DNA of 64,000 nt, taken from NCBI RefSeq assembly GCF_014192105.1, contig NZ_JACHXK010000017.1:112716-176715 (forward strand), in the 5' to 3' direction. This stretch comes from Paenibacillus phyllosphaerae. Lineage in GTDB: Bacteria > Bacillota > Bacilli > Paenibacillales > Paenibacillaceae. The translations under genes were made by a program, and so were the position numbers. Within the stretch, counting starts at the first letter, position 1; every line of letters starts with the position of its first letter. A model generated the notes under the pieces. It had not been told where the DNA came from and did not search any database. It saw nothing but the letters and a program-made list of their open reading frames with translations. Positions 44,247 through 53,906 of the stretch are shown piece after piece.

Positions 44247-45175
44247 GTGATACGGCAGCGCCAGTTACGGTCAAAGGCGTTAAGCGGGCGGTCAGCGAAC
44301 GTCCGCCGGGGCTCTGGAAGACCGGGTGGAAGAAGTTCTCCCGCAATCCGTTCGCGATGGCGGGATTGGTCATTGTAACCCTATTCGTCCTAAGCGCCGT
44401 AGGCGCGAGATGGATTGCGCCGTACGACCCCGCGCAGATCGATATGATGTTCCCGAATTTGCCCGCCGGCAGCGAGGGCCATCTTTTGGGGACGGATGAG
44501 CTCGGGCGCGATATTTTCTCCCGTCTGATCTACAGCAGTCAGATCTCGCTGCTCGTCGGCTTCAGCGTTGCCATTGTCGCTGTCGTCATTGGCACATTCA
44601 TCGGCGCGGTCTCCGGCTATTTTGGAGGTTGGGTCGATACGATCTTCATGCGTTTCGTCGATGTGATGAACGCGATTCCGCTCTTATTTTTGAATATTCT
44701 TATCCTGACCATATTCGGATCGAAGTTCTGGTACATGATTCTGATTCTCGGATTCACCGGGTGGATGGGCGTTGCCCGTCTCGTGCGGGGCACCTTCCTG
44801 CAGCTGCGCGAGATGCAATACGTCGAAGCGGCGCGCGCGATCGGGGTATCCGATTGGGGCATCATCATCCGCCACCTGCTGCGCAATGCTTCGGCTCCGA
44901 TAATCGTCAATGCGACGTTGATGGTTGGCGGGGCAATCTTGAGCGAATCCGCGTTGTCGTACCTCGGCCTAGGCGTTCAGCCGCCGGATACGAGCTGGGG
45001 ATTGATGCTGTCGAACTCGCGGGAGTTCATGCTGGTGGATCCGATCCAGGCGGTCTACCCGGGGTTATGCATCCTGATTGTCGTGCTTTCGGTTAACTTC
45101 ATTGGCGATGGCTTGCGCGACGCGCTGGATCCGCGCAAGAAGGCGTTCAAACCGCGGAAGGGGTTGGGCAAATGA
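44243..45175 (+). CDS. oppC: Oligopeptide ABC transporter permease OppC
   Basis: A 310-residue permease with an N-terminal OppC_N segment (WKKFSRNPFAMAGLVIV). The HLLGTDELGRDIFSRLIY motif and the EAA loop YVEAARAIGVSDWGIIIRH are present. It forms the channel with OppB and overlaps both neighbours by four bases. Confidence 0.94.
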   Translation: MSDTAAPVTVKGVKRAVSERPPGLWKTGWKKFSRNPFAMAGLVIVTLFVLSAVGARWIAPYDPAQIDMMFPNLPAGSEGHLLGTDELGRDIFSRLIYSSQISLLVGFSVAIVAVVIGTFIGAVSGYFGGWVDTIFMRFVDVMNAIPLLFLNILILTIFGSKFWYMILILGFTGWMGVARLVRGTFLQLREMQYVEAARAIGVSDWGIIIRHLLRNASAPIIVNATLMVGGAILSESALSYLGLGVQPPDTSWGLMLSNSREFMLVDPIQAVYPGLCILIVVLSVNFIGDGLRDALDPRKKAFKPRKGLGK

Positions 45176-46161
45176 CGCAGAATCTGCTTGAAGTCCGCAA
45201 TCTGACCACCGGTTTCCATACGGAGCGCGGTTTCGTGAAGGCGACGGACCGCGTCTCGCTCGCCATCCAGGAAGGACAGACGCTCTGCATCGTGGGCGAA
45301 TCGGGCAGCGGCAAGAGCGTCACGTCGCTTGCGATTATGCGGCTCATCGACTATGCCGGCGGCTTCATCGAGAGCGGCGAGGTGTTGTTCAAGGGCGATA
45401 ATCTGGCTGCGAAGAAACAGACGGATATGATGCGAATCCGCGGCAGCAAGATGTCGATGATCTTCCAGGATCCGATGTCGGCGCTCAATCCGGTCTTCTC
45501 GGTCGGCGATCAGATCGCCGAGACGCTCCGAATCCATAAGCATATGAGCGACAAGGCCGCTTGGAACAAAGCGGTCGAGATGCTGCGGCTAGTCGGCATT
45601 CCAAGCCCGGAGATTCGTGCCCGGCAGTACCCGCACGAGATGTCCGGCGGGATGTGCCAACGCGTCGTTATTGCGATGGCGTTGGCGTGCGACCCGGAAT
45701 TGCTGATCGCCGACGAGCCGACCACGGCGCTCGACGTTACCGTGCAAGCGCAGATCCTTGATCTGCTGGCGAAGCTCAAGCGCGAGCTGAACACCTCCAT
45801 TCTGCTTATCACGCACGACATGGGCGTAGCGGCCGAGATCGCCGACCGGATTGCAGTTATGTACGCCGGCGCGATCGTCGAAGAGGGAGCGGTGGACGAA
45901 GTGTTCGAGCAGCCGCGTCATCCGTATACGATCGGATTGCTTCGTTCCATCCCGGGGATCGAAGGCGAGCGGGGCGGAGAGCTCTATACCATTAAAGGCA
46001 GCATCCCGAGCATTAACGAACTGCCTTCCGGCTGCCGGTTCCATCCTCGCTGCCCGCATGTGATGGAGCGCTGCCTGCGCGAAGAGCCGCCGCTTATGGC
46101 GGATGAACGCGGACACCGCGCCGCATGCTGGCTGGACGAAGTTCCGAAAGAGGGGGCGTAA
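45172..46161 (+). CDS. oppD: Oligopeptide ABC transporter ATPase OppD
   Basis: A 329-residue ATPase. Walker [18 protein letters not shown], signature [15 protein letters not shown] (Met-Cys in place of the usual Arg-Gln), Walker [15 protein letters not shown] and the C-terminal oligopeptide-type Cys motif [15 protein letters not shown] are present. The Cys cluster suggests an iron-sulfur site, as in other OppD/DppD proteins. Confidence 0.94.
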   Translation: MTQNLLEVRNLTTGFHTERGFVKATDRVSLAIQEGQTLCIVGESGSGKSVTSLAIMRLIDYAGGFIESGEVLFKGDNLAAKKQTDMMRIRGSKMSMIFQDPMSALNPVFSVGDQIAETLRIHKHMSDKAAWNKAVEMLRLVGIPSPEIRARQYPHEMSGGMCQRVVIAMALACDPELLIADEPTTALDVTVQAQILDLLAKLKRELNTSILLITHDMGVAAEIADRIAVMYAGAIVEEGAVDEVFEQPRHPYTIGLLRSIPGIEGERGGELYTIKGSIPSINELPSGCRFHPRCPHVMERCLREEPPLMADERGHRAACWLDEVPKEGA

Positions 46162-46164
46162 GCG

Positions 46165-47151
46165 ATGAGCGTCATGACAACGGAGAAGTTCCTAGTGGAA
46201 GCGCGCCACGTAAAAAAGTATTTTCCGATCCGAAGCGGTTTGCTTAGCCGGGTGACCGGGAATGTGAAGGCGGTCGACGACGTATCGTTCGGCATTCGCG
46301 AAGGGGAGACGTTCGGATTGGTAGGCGAATCCGGCTGCGGCAAGTCGACATTGGGCCGCGTGATGCTCAATCTGAAGGGAGCGACCGGAGGCGAGGTGCT
46401 GTTCCAAGGTCAGAACATCCATGCTGCGGGCAGCAGAGAGCTGCGTCAGCTGCGACAGGAGATGCAGATTATTTTCCAGGACCCGATGGGTTCCTTGAAT
46501 CCCCGATTTCTGGTCAGCGACTTGATCGGCGAACCGCTGCGGCTCCATCGACGCATGAGCGCCAAGCAGATCGATGACCGGGTATGCGAGCTGATGGAGC
46601 TCGTCGGCCTCGACGTCTCGCGGCGCAACCGGTATCCGCACGAGTTCTCGGGTGGCCAGCGCCAGCGGATCGGCATTGCAAGGGCGCTCGCGCTTGAGCC
46701 GAAGTTCATCGTGGCGGACGAAGCCGTATCGGCGCTCGACGTATCCGTCCAATCTCAGGTGCTCAACCTGATGATGAAGTTGCAAAAGGACTTGGGGCTG
46801 ACTTATCTGTTCATCGCGCACGGCCTTAATGTGGTGCGGCATATTTCGAGCCGGGTCGGGGTCATGTATCTGGGCAAAATAGTCGAGGTATCGCCAACCG
46901 ACGGGTTGTTCGCCAAACCGCTCCATCCGTATACGGCGGTCCTGATGTCGGCGATACCGACGCCGACGCCGGGCCGCAAGCGAGAGCGGATCATCCTGCA
47001 GGGAGACGTACCTTCCCCCGCGAATCCGCCGTCGGGCTGCCGCTTCCATACGCGCTGCCCGTTCGTCCAAGCGCGCTGCCGCTCCGAAGAGCCGCTGCTT
47101 CGGACGCTCGAAGGCGACCGGCAGGTGGCATGCCATTATCCGCTCATATAA
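46165..47151 (+). CDS. oppF: Oligopeptide ABC transporter ATPase OppF
   Basis: A 328-residue ATPase. Walker [18 protein letters not shown], signature [15 protein letters not shown], Walker [15 protein letters not shown] (Ala in place of the usual Pro-x) and the C-terminal motif [15 protein letters not shown] are present. It is the last gene of the opp operon and pairs with OppD. Confidence 0.94.
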   Translation: MSVMTTEKFLVEARHVKKYFPIRSGLLSRVTGNVKAVDDVSFGIREGETFGLVGESGCGKSTLGRVMLNLKGATGGEVLFQGQNIHAAGSRELRQLRQEMQIIFQDPMGSLNPRFLVSDLIGEPLRLHRRMSAKQIDDRVCELMELVGLDVSRRNRYPHEFSGGQRQRIGIARALALEPKFIVADEAVSALDVSVQSQVLNLMMKLQKDLGLTYLFIAHGLNVVRHISSRVGVMYLGKIVEVSPTDGLFAKPLHPYTAVLMSAIPTPTPGRKRERIILQGDVPSPANPPSGCRFHTRCPFVQARCRSEEPLLRTLEGDRQVACHYPLI

Positions 47152-47165
47152 GCGTTTGAAGCAAG

Positions 47166-47203
47166 AAGCAGGCAAGGCGAGTGATCGCTTTGCCTGCTTT
47201 TTT
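47166..47203 (+). terminator. Terminator of the opp operon
   Basis: A stem built on AGCAGGCAAGGCGA, pairing with the TCGCTTTGCCTGCT arm (47185-47198), is followed by seven T residues. Confidence 0.9.
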
Positions 47204-47222
47204 TGACGTGGGGGCATATGGA

Positions 47223-47789
47223 TTAACCCGTCAGCGGATCGAAGGTGGACATATTCGCGATGCGATGGCAGATCAGATAGAGCGCGACATAGATGGGCAG
47301 CGAATACAGCTGATTCCAATGAAGCGGCACGTAGAAGCCGAGCCATTGGAAGAGCGTTTCGCCGCCGAATGCCGTTAAGACCGCGAATACGATGCCTTTC
47401 AACCAAGGTAATCCGCGAGGCTTAATTTGCAGGACGAACATAACGGTCACCGGAAGCAGGCAGAAATCCCATGGAACGTAGGATGGGATGGTCGGCAGCA
47501 GCTTGCCGGTATAGAACCACGACCCTGCTATAATACCGAGAAAATCAAGCCAGGAGGAGATGATCAGCATCGTGAAGCCAGCCAAGAGTAATCTTGCTTG
47601 GCTTTCTCTTCTTCGGAACATGATCCACAGCAGCCAGGGGAGAACGGCTAATGCGAGCGATAACCAGAAGTCCCAATGCCATAGGGTGTGCTCGAACCAA
47701 TAGTGGGCAAAATCCCGATTCGTATCGGATATGCGCTTATGGAATTCCCCCGATATCTCGATGTTCTCCTGGGATTGAACCGTGTCCAT
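47223..47789 (-). CDS. Membrane protein of the CBO0543 type
   Basis: A 188-residue protein with five to six hydrophobic helices. It has Trp-rich motifs, FEHTLWHWDFWLSLALAVLP and FYVPLHWNQLYSLPIYV, of the kind found in CBO0543-family proteins of spore formers. Start ATG 47789 is chosen because AAGGAG lies eight bases upstream. Function is unknown. The gene is convergent with the opp operon. Confidence 0.8.
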   Translation of the reverse strand: MDTVQSQENIEISGEFHKRISDTNRDFAHYWFEHTLWHWDFWLSLALAVLPWLLWIMFRRRESQARLLLAGFTMLIISSWLDFLGIIAGSWFYTGKLLPTIPSYVPWDFCLLPVTVMFVLQIKPRGLPWLKGIVFAVLTAFGGETLFQWLGFYVPLHWNQLYSLPIYVALYLICHRIANMSTFDPLTG

Positions 47790-47880
47790 CTGCTGCACTC
47801 CTTAGTCCCATATCCTCCTTAGTATGGGCGGGGTTAGAGTGAAATATGTTGCAGCCGGGCATCCGAGGGCTAACGCTGCA

Positions 47881-49305
47881 TTATGGCATCTCCTCAGCCG
47901 GTTGTACGGAGCCGGACGGCCGCAGCGATGACGTGGAGCTGGCGCGCGCGAATGCGAGCACGCTGACGAGTCCCAAGAGGAGCATGCCCGCACCGGCCAA
48001 CAGGGCAGGCGTGATATGCGTGCCGAAGTCTGCTGCCGACTGGATGGGATCGCCGATTTCCAAAATGAGCCCGCTGATCGCAATGCCGAACACGCCGCCC
48101 AGCTCACGCGAGGCGTTATTGATACCGCTGGCTTCGCCGGCTGACGTCTCGGGCACCGAGGAGAGCACGCCATGCGACAGCGGCGTGAAGCTAAGTCCCA
48201 TGCCGGTACCGGCCAGCATCATGAGCGGCGCTTGGTAGAGGAAGGGGAAATCGACGCCTTGCGCGATAATCAGCCATGCGAACCCGACTAGCGCCACGGC
48301 CTGGAACAACAGGCCGAGCGACAGCAGCTTGCGGTTGCCGAATTTGTTGACGGCGAATCCGGCCAGAGGAGCGAATAGCATCGTGCACCCCGTCCAAGCC
48401 ATCGTCCGTACGCCGGCCTCGAGCGCGGAGTACCCCTGTCCCTGCTGCAGGAATAGCGTCAGCAGGAAGATGGCGCCGAATATGCCGGCATTCATCCAGA
48501 AGCCTGCGAAAATATAGGCGGAATAACGGCCGCTGCGGAACATATCGAACTGGACGAATGGCTGCTTGCGGGTGCGTTCCCATAGATAGAAGAAGAGCAA
48601 CAGCAGCAATCCGCCTGCGAGGCAGCTGACCACGAGCGCGGAACCCCAGCCTTCTTCGTTCCCCTGCTCTAAACCGTAGACGATACCGAACAGGCCGGAG
48701 GCGAGCAGCAGAATGCCGAGCGGATCCATGGGCTTGCGTCTTCCCTTGGATTCCGTAAGCCAGAAGCAGCCGAGTATGAAGGCGAACAGGCCGACGGGGA
48801 CATTCACCCAGAAGATGAGCTGCCACGGGGCGCCTTCCACGATGAGTCCGCCGATCAGCGGTCCGATGGACAGACCGAGGCCGGAGATGCCGGACCAGAT
48901 GCCGAGTGCGGCCGCCCGCATGTTGGCGGGGAATGCGGCGTTCACGAGCGTTAAGCTGAGCGGGACGACCGCCGCGCCGCCAATGCCTTGCAAGGCGCGG
49001 GAGAGAATGAGCTGGATCGAGCTTTCGCTTAAGCCGGAGAAGGCGGAACCGAGTGTGAAGAGGACTACGCCGGTCAGGAACATTCGTTTGCGGCCGAGTC
49101 GTTCGCCAAGAACGCTGAACGGGATGAGCAAGACAGCGAAAGCGAGCGTGTACGCGTTCATGAACCATTGCAGATCGGTCAGACTGGCATCGAACGATTG
49201 CTGAATGGAGGGCAGAGCGACGCCGAGCACCAAATTGTCGAGCATCGCCATGAAGAGCGCCGCGCAGGTGATGACCATGAGTCGAATACGTGAAGCGGTG
49301 AACAT
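47881..49305 (-). CDS. MFS efflux transporter, DHA2 family
   Basis: A 474-residue 14-helix transporter with FMAMLDNLVLGVALPSIQ (motif D1 form), GERLGRKRMFLTGVVL (motif A) and the motif-C region SIGPLIGGLI. The divergently transcribed neighbour is a TetR repressor gene, and palindromic TTTATTTAT operators lie between. This is a standard repressor-pump pair for toxic compound export; the substrate is unknown. Confidence 0.92.
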   Translation of the reverse strand: MFTASRIRLMVITCAALFMAMLDNLVLGVALPSIQQSFDASLTDLQWFMNAYTLAFAVLLIPFSVLGERLGRKRMFLTGVVLFTLGSAFSGLSESSIQLILSRALQGIGGAAVVPLSLTLVNAAFPANMRAAALGIWSGISGLGLSIGPLIGGLIVEGAPWQLIFWVNVPVGLFAFILGCFWLTESKGRRKPMDPLGILLLASGLFGIVYGLEQGNEEGWGSALVVSCLAGGLLLLLFFYLWERTRKQPFVQFDMFRSGRYSAYIFAGFWMNAGIFGAIFLLTLFLQQGQGYSALEAGVRTMAWTGCTMLFAPLAGFAVNKFGNRKLLSLGLLFQAVALVGFAWLIIAQGVDFPFLYQAPLMMLAGTGMGLSFTPLSHGVLSSVPETSAGEASGINNASRELGGVFGIAISGLILEIGDPIQSAADFGTHITPALLAGAGMLLLGLVSVLAFARASSTSSLRPSGSVQPAEEMP

Positions 49306-49328
49306 AAAATCAACTCCTTCATTTTAGT

Positions 49329-49420
49329 TTTATTTATTAATAAATAAATAAGGGGCGTATAAAGCCCGTGAAGCCGCAAGGTAAGGTTAATATTAATTTA
49401 TTTATCACTTAATAAATAAA
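49329..49420. promoter_or_regulatory. Two TetR-type operators in front of the MFS gene
   Basis: A perfect 20-bp palindrome TTTATTTATTAATAAATAAA lies at 49329-49348. A second site with perfect 9-bp arms TTTATTTAT and ATAAATAAA around a 6-bp centre lies at 49397-49420. A third copy lies upstream of the TetR gene itself at about 50017-50036. Confidence 0.7.
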
Positions 49421-49476
49421 AAGCCAATAGAATAGCAAAGCGTGGTATGAAGCGCTTTGCCACTATTCCCTCTCTA

Positions 49477-49998
49477 CTATTGCTCCCAATGCAGCAGCTT
49501 CGGCAGCTGGATCGATTCGGCGAGTGCGCACATCAGCCCGTGTCCGATGAAGATGCTCGTCTTGCGACCTGCATCCGGAATCCCGGCATTCTCGAAGCGC
49601 TGCTTGACGCGGTCGTAGACCTGATCGAACACGCTGCGCGTGAACTCGCGTACAGCCGGTTCAGGCGTGGCGTGCGCCATCATGGCGAGCAGAATCTCAT
49701 TGCGGTAATTGGAGAGCAGCTCGAAGAATGCCTCGCCCATGGCTTCAGGCAGCTGCTCGGGCGGCGCTTCGGTTATCGTGAACGCATGGACAATGCGATC
49801 GGTGGCCTGCTTCAGAACGGCCAGGTAGAGCTCCTCCTTCGATTTGAAGAAGTGGAACACATACGGCTGGGTCACGCCGACCTTGCGGGCGACCTCGGCG
49901 GTTGTCGTCTTGTAATAGCCGAACTCTGCGAACAGAGCGGCCGCGGCTTCGAGAATTTGTTCCTTCCGGTTCTGGGCTGCTGTATCTTTGGGTGTCAT
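49477..49998 (-). CDS. TetR/AcrR family repressor
   Basis: A 173-residue regulator with an N-terminal TetR HTH (ILEAAAALFAEFGYYKTTTAEVARKVGVTQPYVFHFFKSKEELYLAV; domain at about residues 12-58) and a ligand-binding helical C-terminus. It lies upstream of the MFS pump gene on the same strand, with 171 bp between. The same operator sequence occurs before both genes, so autoregulation and control of the pump are likely. Confidence 0.92.
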   Translation of the reverse strand: MTPKDTAAQNRKEQILEAAAALFAEFGYYKTTTAEVARKVGVTQPYVFHFFKSKEELYLAVLKQATDRIVHAFTITEAPPEQLPEAMGEAFFELLSNYRNEILLAMMAHATPEPAVREFTRSVFDQVYDRVKQRFENAGIPDAGRKTSIFIGHGLMCALAESIQLPKLLHWEQ

Positions 49999-50016
49999 GG
50001 CTACATTCCTTTACGC

Positions 50017-50036
50017 TATTTATTGACCGATAAATA
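50017..50036. promoter_or_regulatory. TetR-type operator before the tetR-like gene
   Basis: TATTTAT-TGACCG-ATAAATA has perfect 7-bp arms and a 6-bp centre. It repeats the half-site seen twice in front of the MFS gene. It lies just upstream of the regulator start at 49998. Confidence 0.65.
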
Positions 50037-50099
50037 AAATATAATCCCAAGCTCCGGATGCTGTCAATATAATTTACATTTTTTGTATAAGGCATTCAG

Positions 50100-50930
50100 T
50101 TACGTCGCTTGTGCGCGAGAAGCGGTAGGCGACATGCCGATTACCTTTTTGAACATCTTGGAGAACAGGAACGGATCCGTATAACCGACGGAGCGCGAAA
50201 TATCGCTGATCGACAGCTCCCGGTTGCGCAGCAGCGCCGCCGCCCGATTCATCCGGTAGTGCAGCAGATACGTCTGCAGCGAGACGCCATACTGCTCCTG
50301 GAACAAGCTCGACAGATAGGTGCGGTTCAGTCCCACATAGCGGGCGATCTCCAGCACGGTTATTTTCTGGCTGTAGTTATGCTCGATCCATTCACTCGCC
50401 TTGCGTACGTACGCTTCCTTGGACGGCGAAGCGGGTCCGCGCACCGGCGCCTCCGCGCACTCCACCAGTTCGGCGAGGAAGCGGAACAGCAGACTTTGGA
50501 AGAACAATCCGCTGCCGCGGCGCTGGCTTGCGGCGATGAGTTCCTCGTGAAGGCATTCGAAGAACGCGCGATCCCCGGTGCGGAAGATCGGGCTATCCGC
50601 ATCAAGACCCGCCGAACTTAAGAGCGCCTTGGCCTGCATCCCCCGAAAACCGATCCATGTATATACCCACGGTTCGCGTTCGTCTGCTTCATAATGCACG
50701 ATCGCTCCGGGCGGGATGAGGAAGCCTTCGCCGGCGGTCAAGGCGTAGGTCTGGCCATTCATTCGGAATACGCCCCGGCCGCTGTGGATGTAATGGATGA
50801 TATACGAATCGCGCAAGCCCGGTCCCCAGCTATGCAGCGGCTCGCATTCCTCTTTGCCATGGAAGAGCACATTCAGATCCAGCTGGCCTTGCAGCGCTTG
50901 ATCCAGACGGCTAATATCGACGCGCAGCAT
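50100..50930 (-). CDS. AraC family regulator of alpha-galactoside use
   Basis: A 276-residue regulator with a cupin-type AraC-binding domain (RDSYIIHYIHSGRGVFRMNG, GEGFLIPPGAIVHYEADE) and a C-terminal pair of HTHs (ITVLEIARYVGLNRTYLSSL, ISDISRSVGYTDPFLFSKMF). Start ATG 50930 has AGGAGGG eight bases upstream. It is divergent from the GH4 glycosidase gene, the usual layout for raffinose/melibiose regulators (MsmR/RafR/MelR). The sugar effector is inferred. Confidence 0.9.
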   Translation of the reverse strand: MLRVDISRLDQALQGQLDLNVLFHGKEECEPLHSWGPGLRDSYIIHYIHSGRGVFRMNGQTYALTAGEGFLIPPGAIVHYEADEREPWVYTWIGFRGMQAKALLSSAGLDADSPIFRTGDRAFFECLHEELIAASQRRGSGLFFQSLLFRFLAELVECAEAPVRGPASPSKEAYVRKASEWIEHNYSQKITVLEIARYVGLNRTYLSSLFQEQYGVSLQTYLLHYRMNRAAALLRNRELSISDISRSVGYTDPFLFSKMFKKVIGMSPTASRAQAT

Positions 50931-51108
50931 ACGCTCATCCCTCCTTGTTACTCGTATTATAACAAGCGGATTCGGCCTTTCGGAAGATGGAAGCGCGCGC
51001 AATCTGGCATTATGACAGGTAATGGTGGGGTTGCTCCATGTTGCTCTTCTCGCCGTGACGCTATAGTAAGGGTATATTGCACATGACCAATTGGAGGGGA
51101 AACTTCAT

Positions 51109-52407
51109 ATGTCCAAAATTACGTTTCTTGGGGCAGGTAGTACGGTTTTCGTGAAAAATGTGCTCGGCGACGTCATGCTTACTCCGGCGCTGCAAGGCTT
51201 CGAGCTTGCTTTGTTCGATATTGACCACGGCCGGCTGCGGGAATCCGAGCAGCTGCTGAACAATATTCTTAAGACGTCGGGCAGCAGCTGTACGATCCGC
51301 ACGTATACCGACCGCAAGGAAGCGCTGCGGGGCGCCAAGTTCGTCATTAACGCGATTCAAGTCGGCGGATATGATCCTTGCACCATCACCGATTTCGAAA
51401 TTCCGAAGAAATACGGCCTGCGTCAGACGATTGCAGATACGCTCGGCATCGGCGGGATTTTCCGCAATCTGCGGACGATTCCGGTCGTGCTCGATTTTGC
51501 GAAAGATATACAGGAAGTGTGCCCGGACGCATGGTTCCTGAACTATACGAATCCGATGGCGGTGCTGACGAATGTGCTCGCGAGCGTCGGCGGCGTGAAG
51601 ACGGTCGGCTTGTGCCACAGCGTGCAAGTGTGCGTGCCGCATCTGTTCGAATCGCTCGGGATGGAGAGCGAAGGCGTCGAGGCCAAGATCGCGGGCATCA
51701 ACCATATGGCATGGCTGCTCGAGGCCAAGAAGGACGGCGTCGACCTCTATCCGGAGATCAAACGGCGCGCGGCGGAGAAGCAGAAGGAGAAGCACCACGA
51801 TATGGTGCGCTTCGAACTTATGCAGCGCTTCGGCTACTACGTGACCGAGTCATCGGAGCATAATGCCGAGTATCATCCGTATTTCATCAAACGCAATTAT
51901 CCGGAGCTGATCGATCGCTTCAACATTCCGCTCGATGAATACCCGCGCCGCTGCATCGAGCAGATCAAAGGCTGGGAGTCGATGCGGGAATCGCTGCTCG
52001 CCAATGGCAATCTCGAACATCGCCGCAGCCACGAATACGCTTCGTATATTATGGAGGCGATGGTGACGAACAAGCCGTTCAAGATCGGGGGCAACGTGCT
52101 CAATACCGGGCTCATTACGAACTTGCCGAAGGAAGCCTGCGTCGAAGTGCCGTGTCTGGTCGATGCTTCAGGCGTGACGCCGACCTATGTAGGCGATCTC
52201 CCGCCGCAGCTGGCCGCGCTCAACCGGACGAACATCAACACGCAGCTGCTGACGATCGAAGCGGCGTTGACGGGCAAGAAGGAACATATTTACCACGCGG
52301 CGCTGCTCGATCCGCATACGTCCGCAGAGCTGTCGATCGACGATATCGTCTCGATGTGCGACGATCTGATCGAAGCGCACGGCAGCTGGCTGCCTGCTTA
52401 TAAATAA
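51109..52407 (+). CDS. melA: Alpha-galactosidase / alpha-glucosidase, GH4 family
   Basis: A 432-residue GH4 enzyme. The NAD-binding start is KITFLGAGSTVFVKNVLGD. The metal-site residues are the Cys and His of GLCHSVQVC and the His of AGINHMAW. NYTNPMAVLT is also typical. GH4 enzymes cleave alpha-galactosides by an NAD- and Mn-dependent redox mechanism. Sequence resembles the MelA branch more than 6-phospho-glycosidases. ATG 51109 has GGAGGGG upstream. Regulation by the divergent AraC protein is expected; no transporter gene is adjacent. Confidence 0.9.
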   Translation: MSKITFLGAGSTVFVKNVLGDVMLTPALQGFELALFDIDHGRLRESEQLLNNILKTSGSSCTIRTYTDRKEALRGAKFVINAIQVGGYDPCTITDFEIPKKYGLRQTIADTLGIGGIFRNLRTIPVVLDFAKDIQEVCPDAWFLNYTNPMAVLTNVLASVGGVKTVGLCHSVQVCVPHLFESLGMESEGVEAKIAGINHMAWLLEAKKDGVDLYPEIKRRAAEKQKEKHHDMVRFELMQRFGYYVTESSEHNAEYHPYFIKRNYPELIDRFNIPLDEYPRRCIEQIKGWESMRESLLANGNLEHRRSHEYASYIMEAMVTNKPFKIGGNVLNTGLITNLPKEACVEVPCLVDASGVTPTYVGDLPPQLAALNRTNINTQLLTIEAALTGKKEHIYHAALLDPHTSAELSIDDIVSMCDDLIEAHGSWLPAYK

Positions 52408-52411
52408 AATT

Positions 52412-52446
52412 AAGCCCTTCCTGTCTTGCTGCAGGAAGGGCTTTTT
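52412..52446 (+). terminator. Terminator of the melA-like gene
   Basis: AAGCCCTTCCTG (52412-52423) pairs with CAGGAAGGGCTT (52432-52443), followed by a T run. Confidence 0.9.
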
Positions 52447-52644
52447 GCCGTGCTGTGGCACCAGTCTATGCGAATCGTACCGACGACGCGCGCAAGGTTT
52501 CCATTGAACTGACAAGCCCTATGCTGACAAAAGGGGAACATGCTGCAGCGATTTCGACCCTTTTTGTTGCGGGCACGTTTCGTATAATGGAGCTATTGCA
52601 CCCTGAATCGGTGAACGAAGGGGTTAGAGAAGAGGCCGCGACTT

Positions 52645-53895
52645 ATGACGAATCAGCATTCAGCACGGCGGCGCCTGCGGGCGCCGGACTTCCATCCTGT
52701 CGCTTGGGCGATTATTATCGGCACATTTCTAGCCAGGACCGGGTTTTTCATGACGATACCTTTCTTAGGCATCTATTTGGGCGAGGTCAAAGGCATGAAT
52801 CCCGCGACGATCGGGGACATCCTAGCGACCAGCATGCTGGCCGGGACATGCAGCAGCTTTATCGGCGGCTTGTTGTCCGATCGACTCGGCCGCTTTCCCG
52901 TTATGATCACGGCGATGACGCTGTGGAGTCTGGTGTTCATCGGCTTTGCATTCGCGGAAGCGCCATGGCAGTTCTTCCTGCTTAGTGCTTGCAATGGGTT
53001 GTTCCGCAATGTATTCGAGCCCACGGCCAAAGCGCTGCTGGTCGACGTGACGAAGACGGAGAAGCGGGCTGCCGTTTTCCATGCGCGCTATTTTGCCATT
53101 AATGTCGGCGGGGCAGTCGGTCCTCTGCTTGGCCTGCAGCTCGGTGCCGGAGGCACGTCTTCGCTGCTGCCCTTCGCGATTTGCAGCGGGATTTATCTGG
53201 CCTATGTGCTCGTGCTCGTTGCTTTAAGCCGCATGAATCGCGAGGCAGGGCAACGCCGTAAGGCGCAGGGTGAGCCGGTCTCGATGCGGGCGATGGCCCG
53301 GATCGTGTTCACCGACCGGGTGTTTCTCTGCTTTCTGATCGGCAACGCCTTCGTGGCAAATGCCTATGGACATCTGGATACGACGCTCTCGCAGTTCCTT
53401 GGCCACGACAACGTGAAGACCTATTCCTTCTTGTTCATGGTGAACGCCGTATCCGTTCTGTTGCTTCAATATCCGCTCGTGACCATGATGCGGCGCTTCT
53501 CCTCCATGACGGCCTTGACCGTAGGCTGCCTGTTCTTCGGCCTCGGACTGTTCGGCTTCGGGCTATTCGATCAGCTGCCGCTGCTTGCGTTGTCGGTGGT
53601 CGTGTTTACGGTGGGCGAGATACTCAGCTTCGTCATCGGCGATGTGCTGATCGGCGAGATTGCGCCTGCGGATTCGCGCGGGACGTACTATGGCGCAAGC
53701 GGACTTGCTTTTATCGGCCAGAGCGGCGGTGCTTGGCTGGGAGGCCTTCTGCTGCATTCGCTTGGTTTTGACCAAGGACCGATTATCTTCGGCCTGTTGA
53801 TGCTCATTACCTTCGCGGCGTTCCCGTTCTTCTTCGCGGGACAGCGATTACGGACAAGGCTGCCCATCCCTGAAGAGCAGGAGCGGGCAGCCTAG
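52645..53895 (+). CDS. MFS transporter (MdtH-like)
   Basis: A 416-residue 12-helix MFS protein (FLARTGFFMTIPFLGIYLGE at the N-terminus; motif A as GGLLSDRLGRFPVMI). The ribosome site before ATG 52645 is weak. It is convergent with the next MFS gene, 11 bases away. A general efflux role is likely; the substrate is unknown. Confidence 0.87.
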   Translation: MTNQHSARRRLRAPDFHPVAWAIIIGTFLARTGFFMTIPFLGIYLGEVKGMNPATIGDILATSMLAGTCSSFIGGLLSDRLGRFPVMITAMTLWSLVFIGFAFAEAPWQFFLLSACNGLFRNVFEPTAKALLVDVTKTEKRAAVFHARYFAINVGGAVGPLLGLQLGAGGTSSLLPFAICSGIYLAYVLVLVALSRMNREAGQRRKAQGEPVSMRAMARIVFTDRVFLCFLIGNAFVANAYGHLDTTLSQFLGHDNVKTYSFLFMVNAVSVLLLQYPLVTMMRRFSSMTALTVGCLFFGLGLFGFGLFDQLPLLALSVVVFTVGEILSFVIGDVLIGEIAPADSRGTYYGASGLAFIGQSGGAWLGGLLLHSLGFDQGPIIFGLLMLITFAAFPFFFAGQRLRTRLPIPEEQERAA

Positions 53896-53906
53896 AATGG
53901 AATGGA

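Noticed and set aside
46192..47406. A 404-codon antisense frame opposite oppF
   Set aside because: It crosses a strong terminator and the neighbouring gene's 3' end, and shows no protein family pattern.
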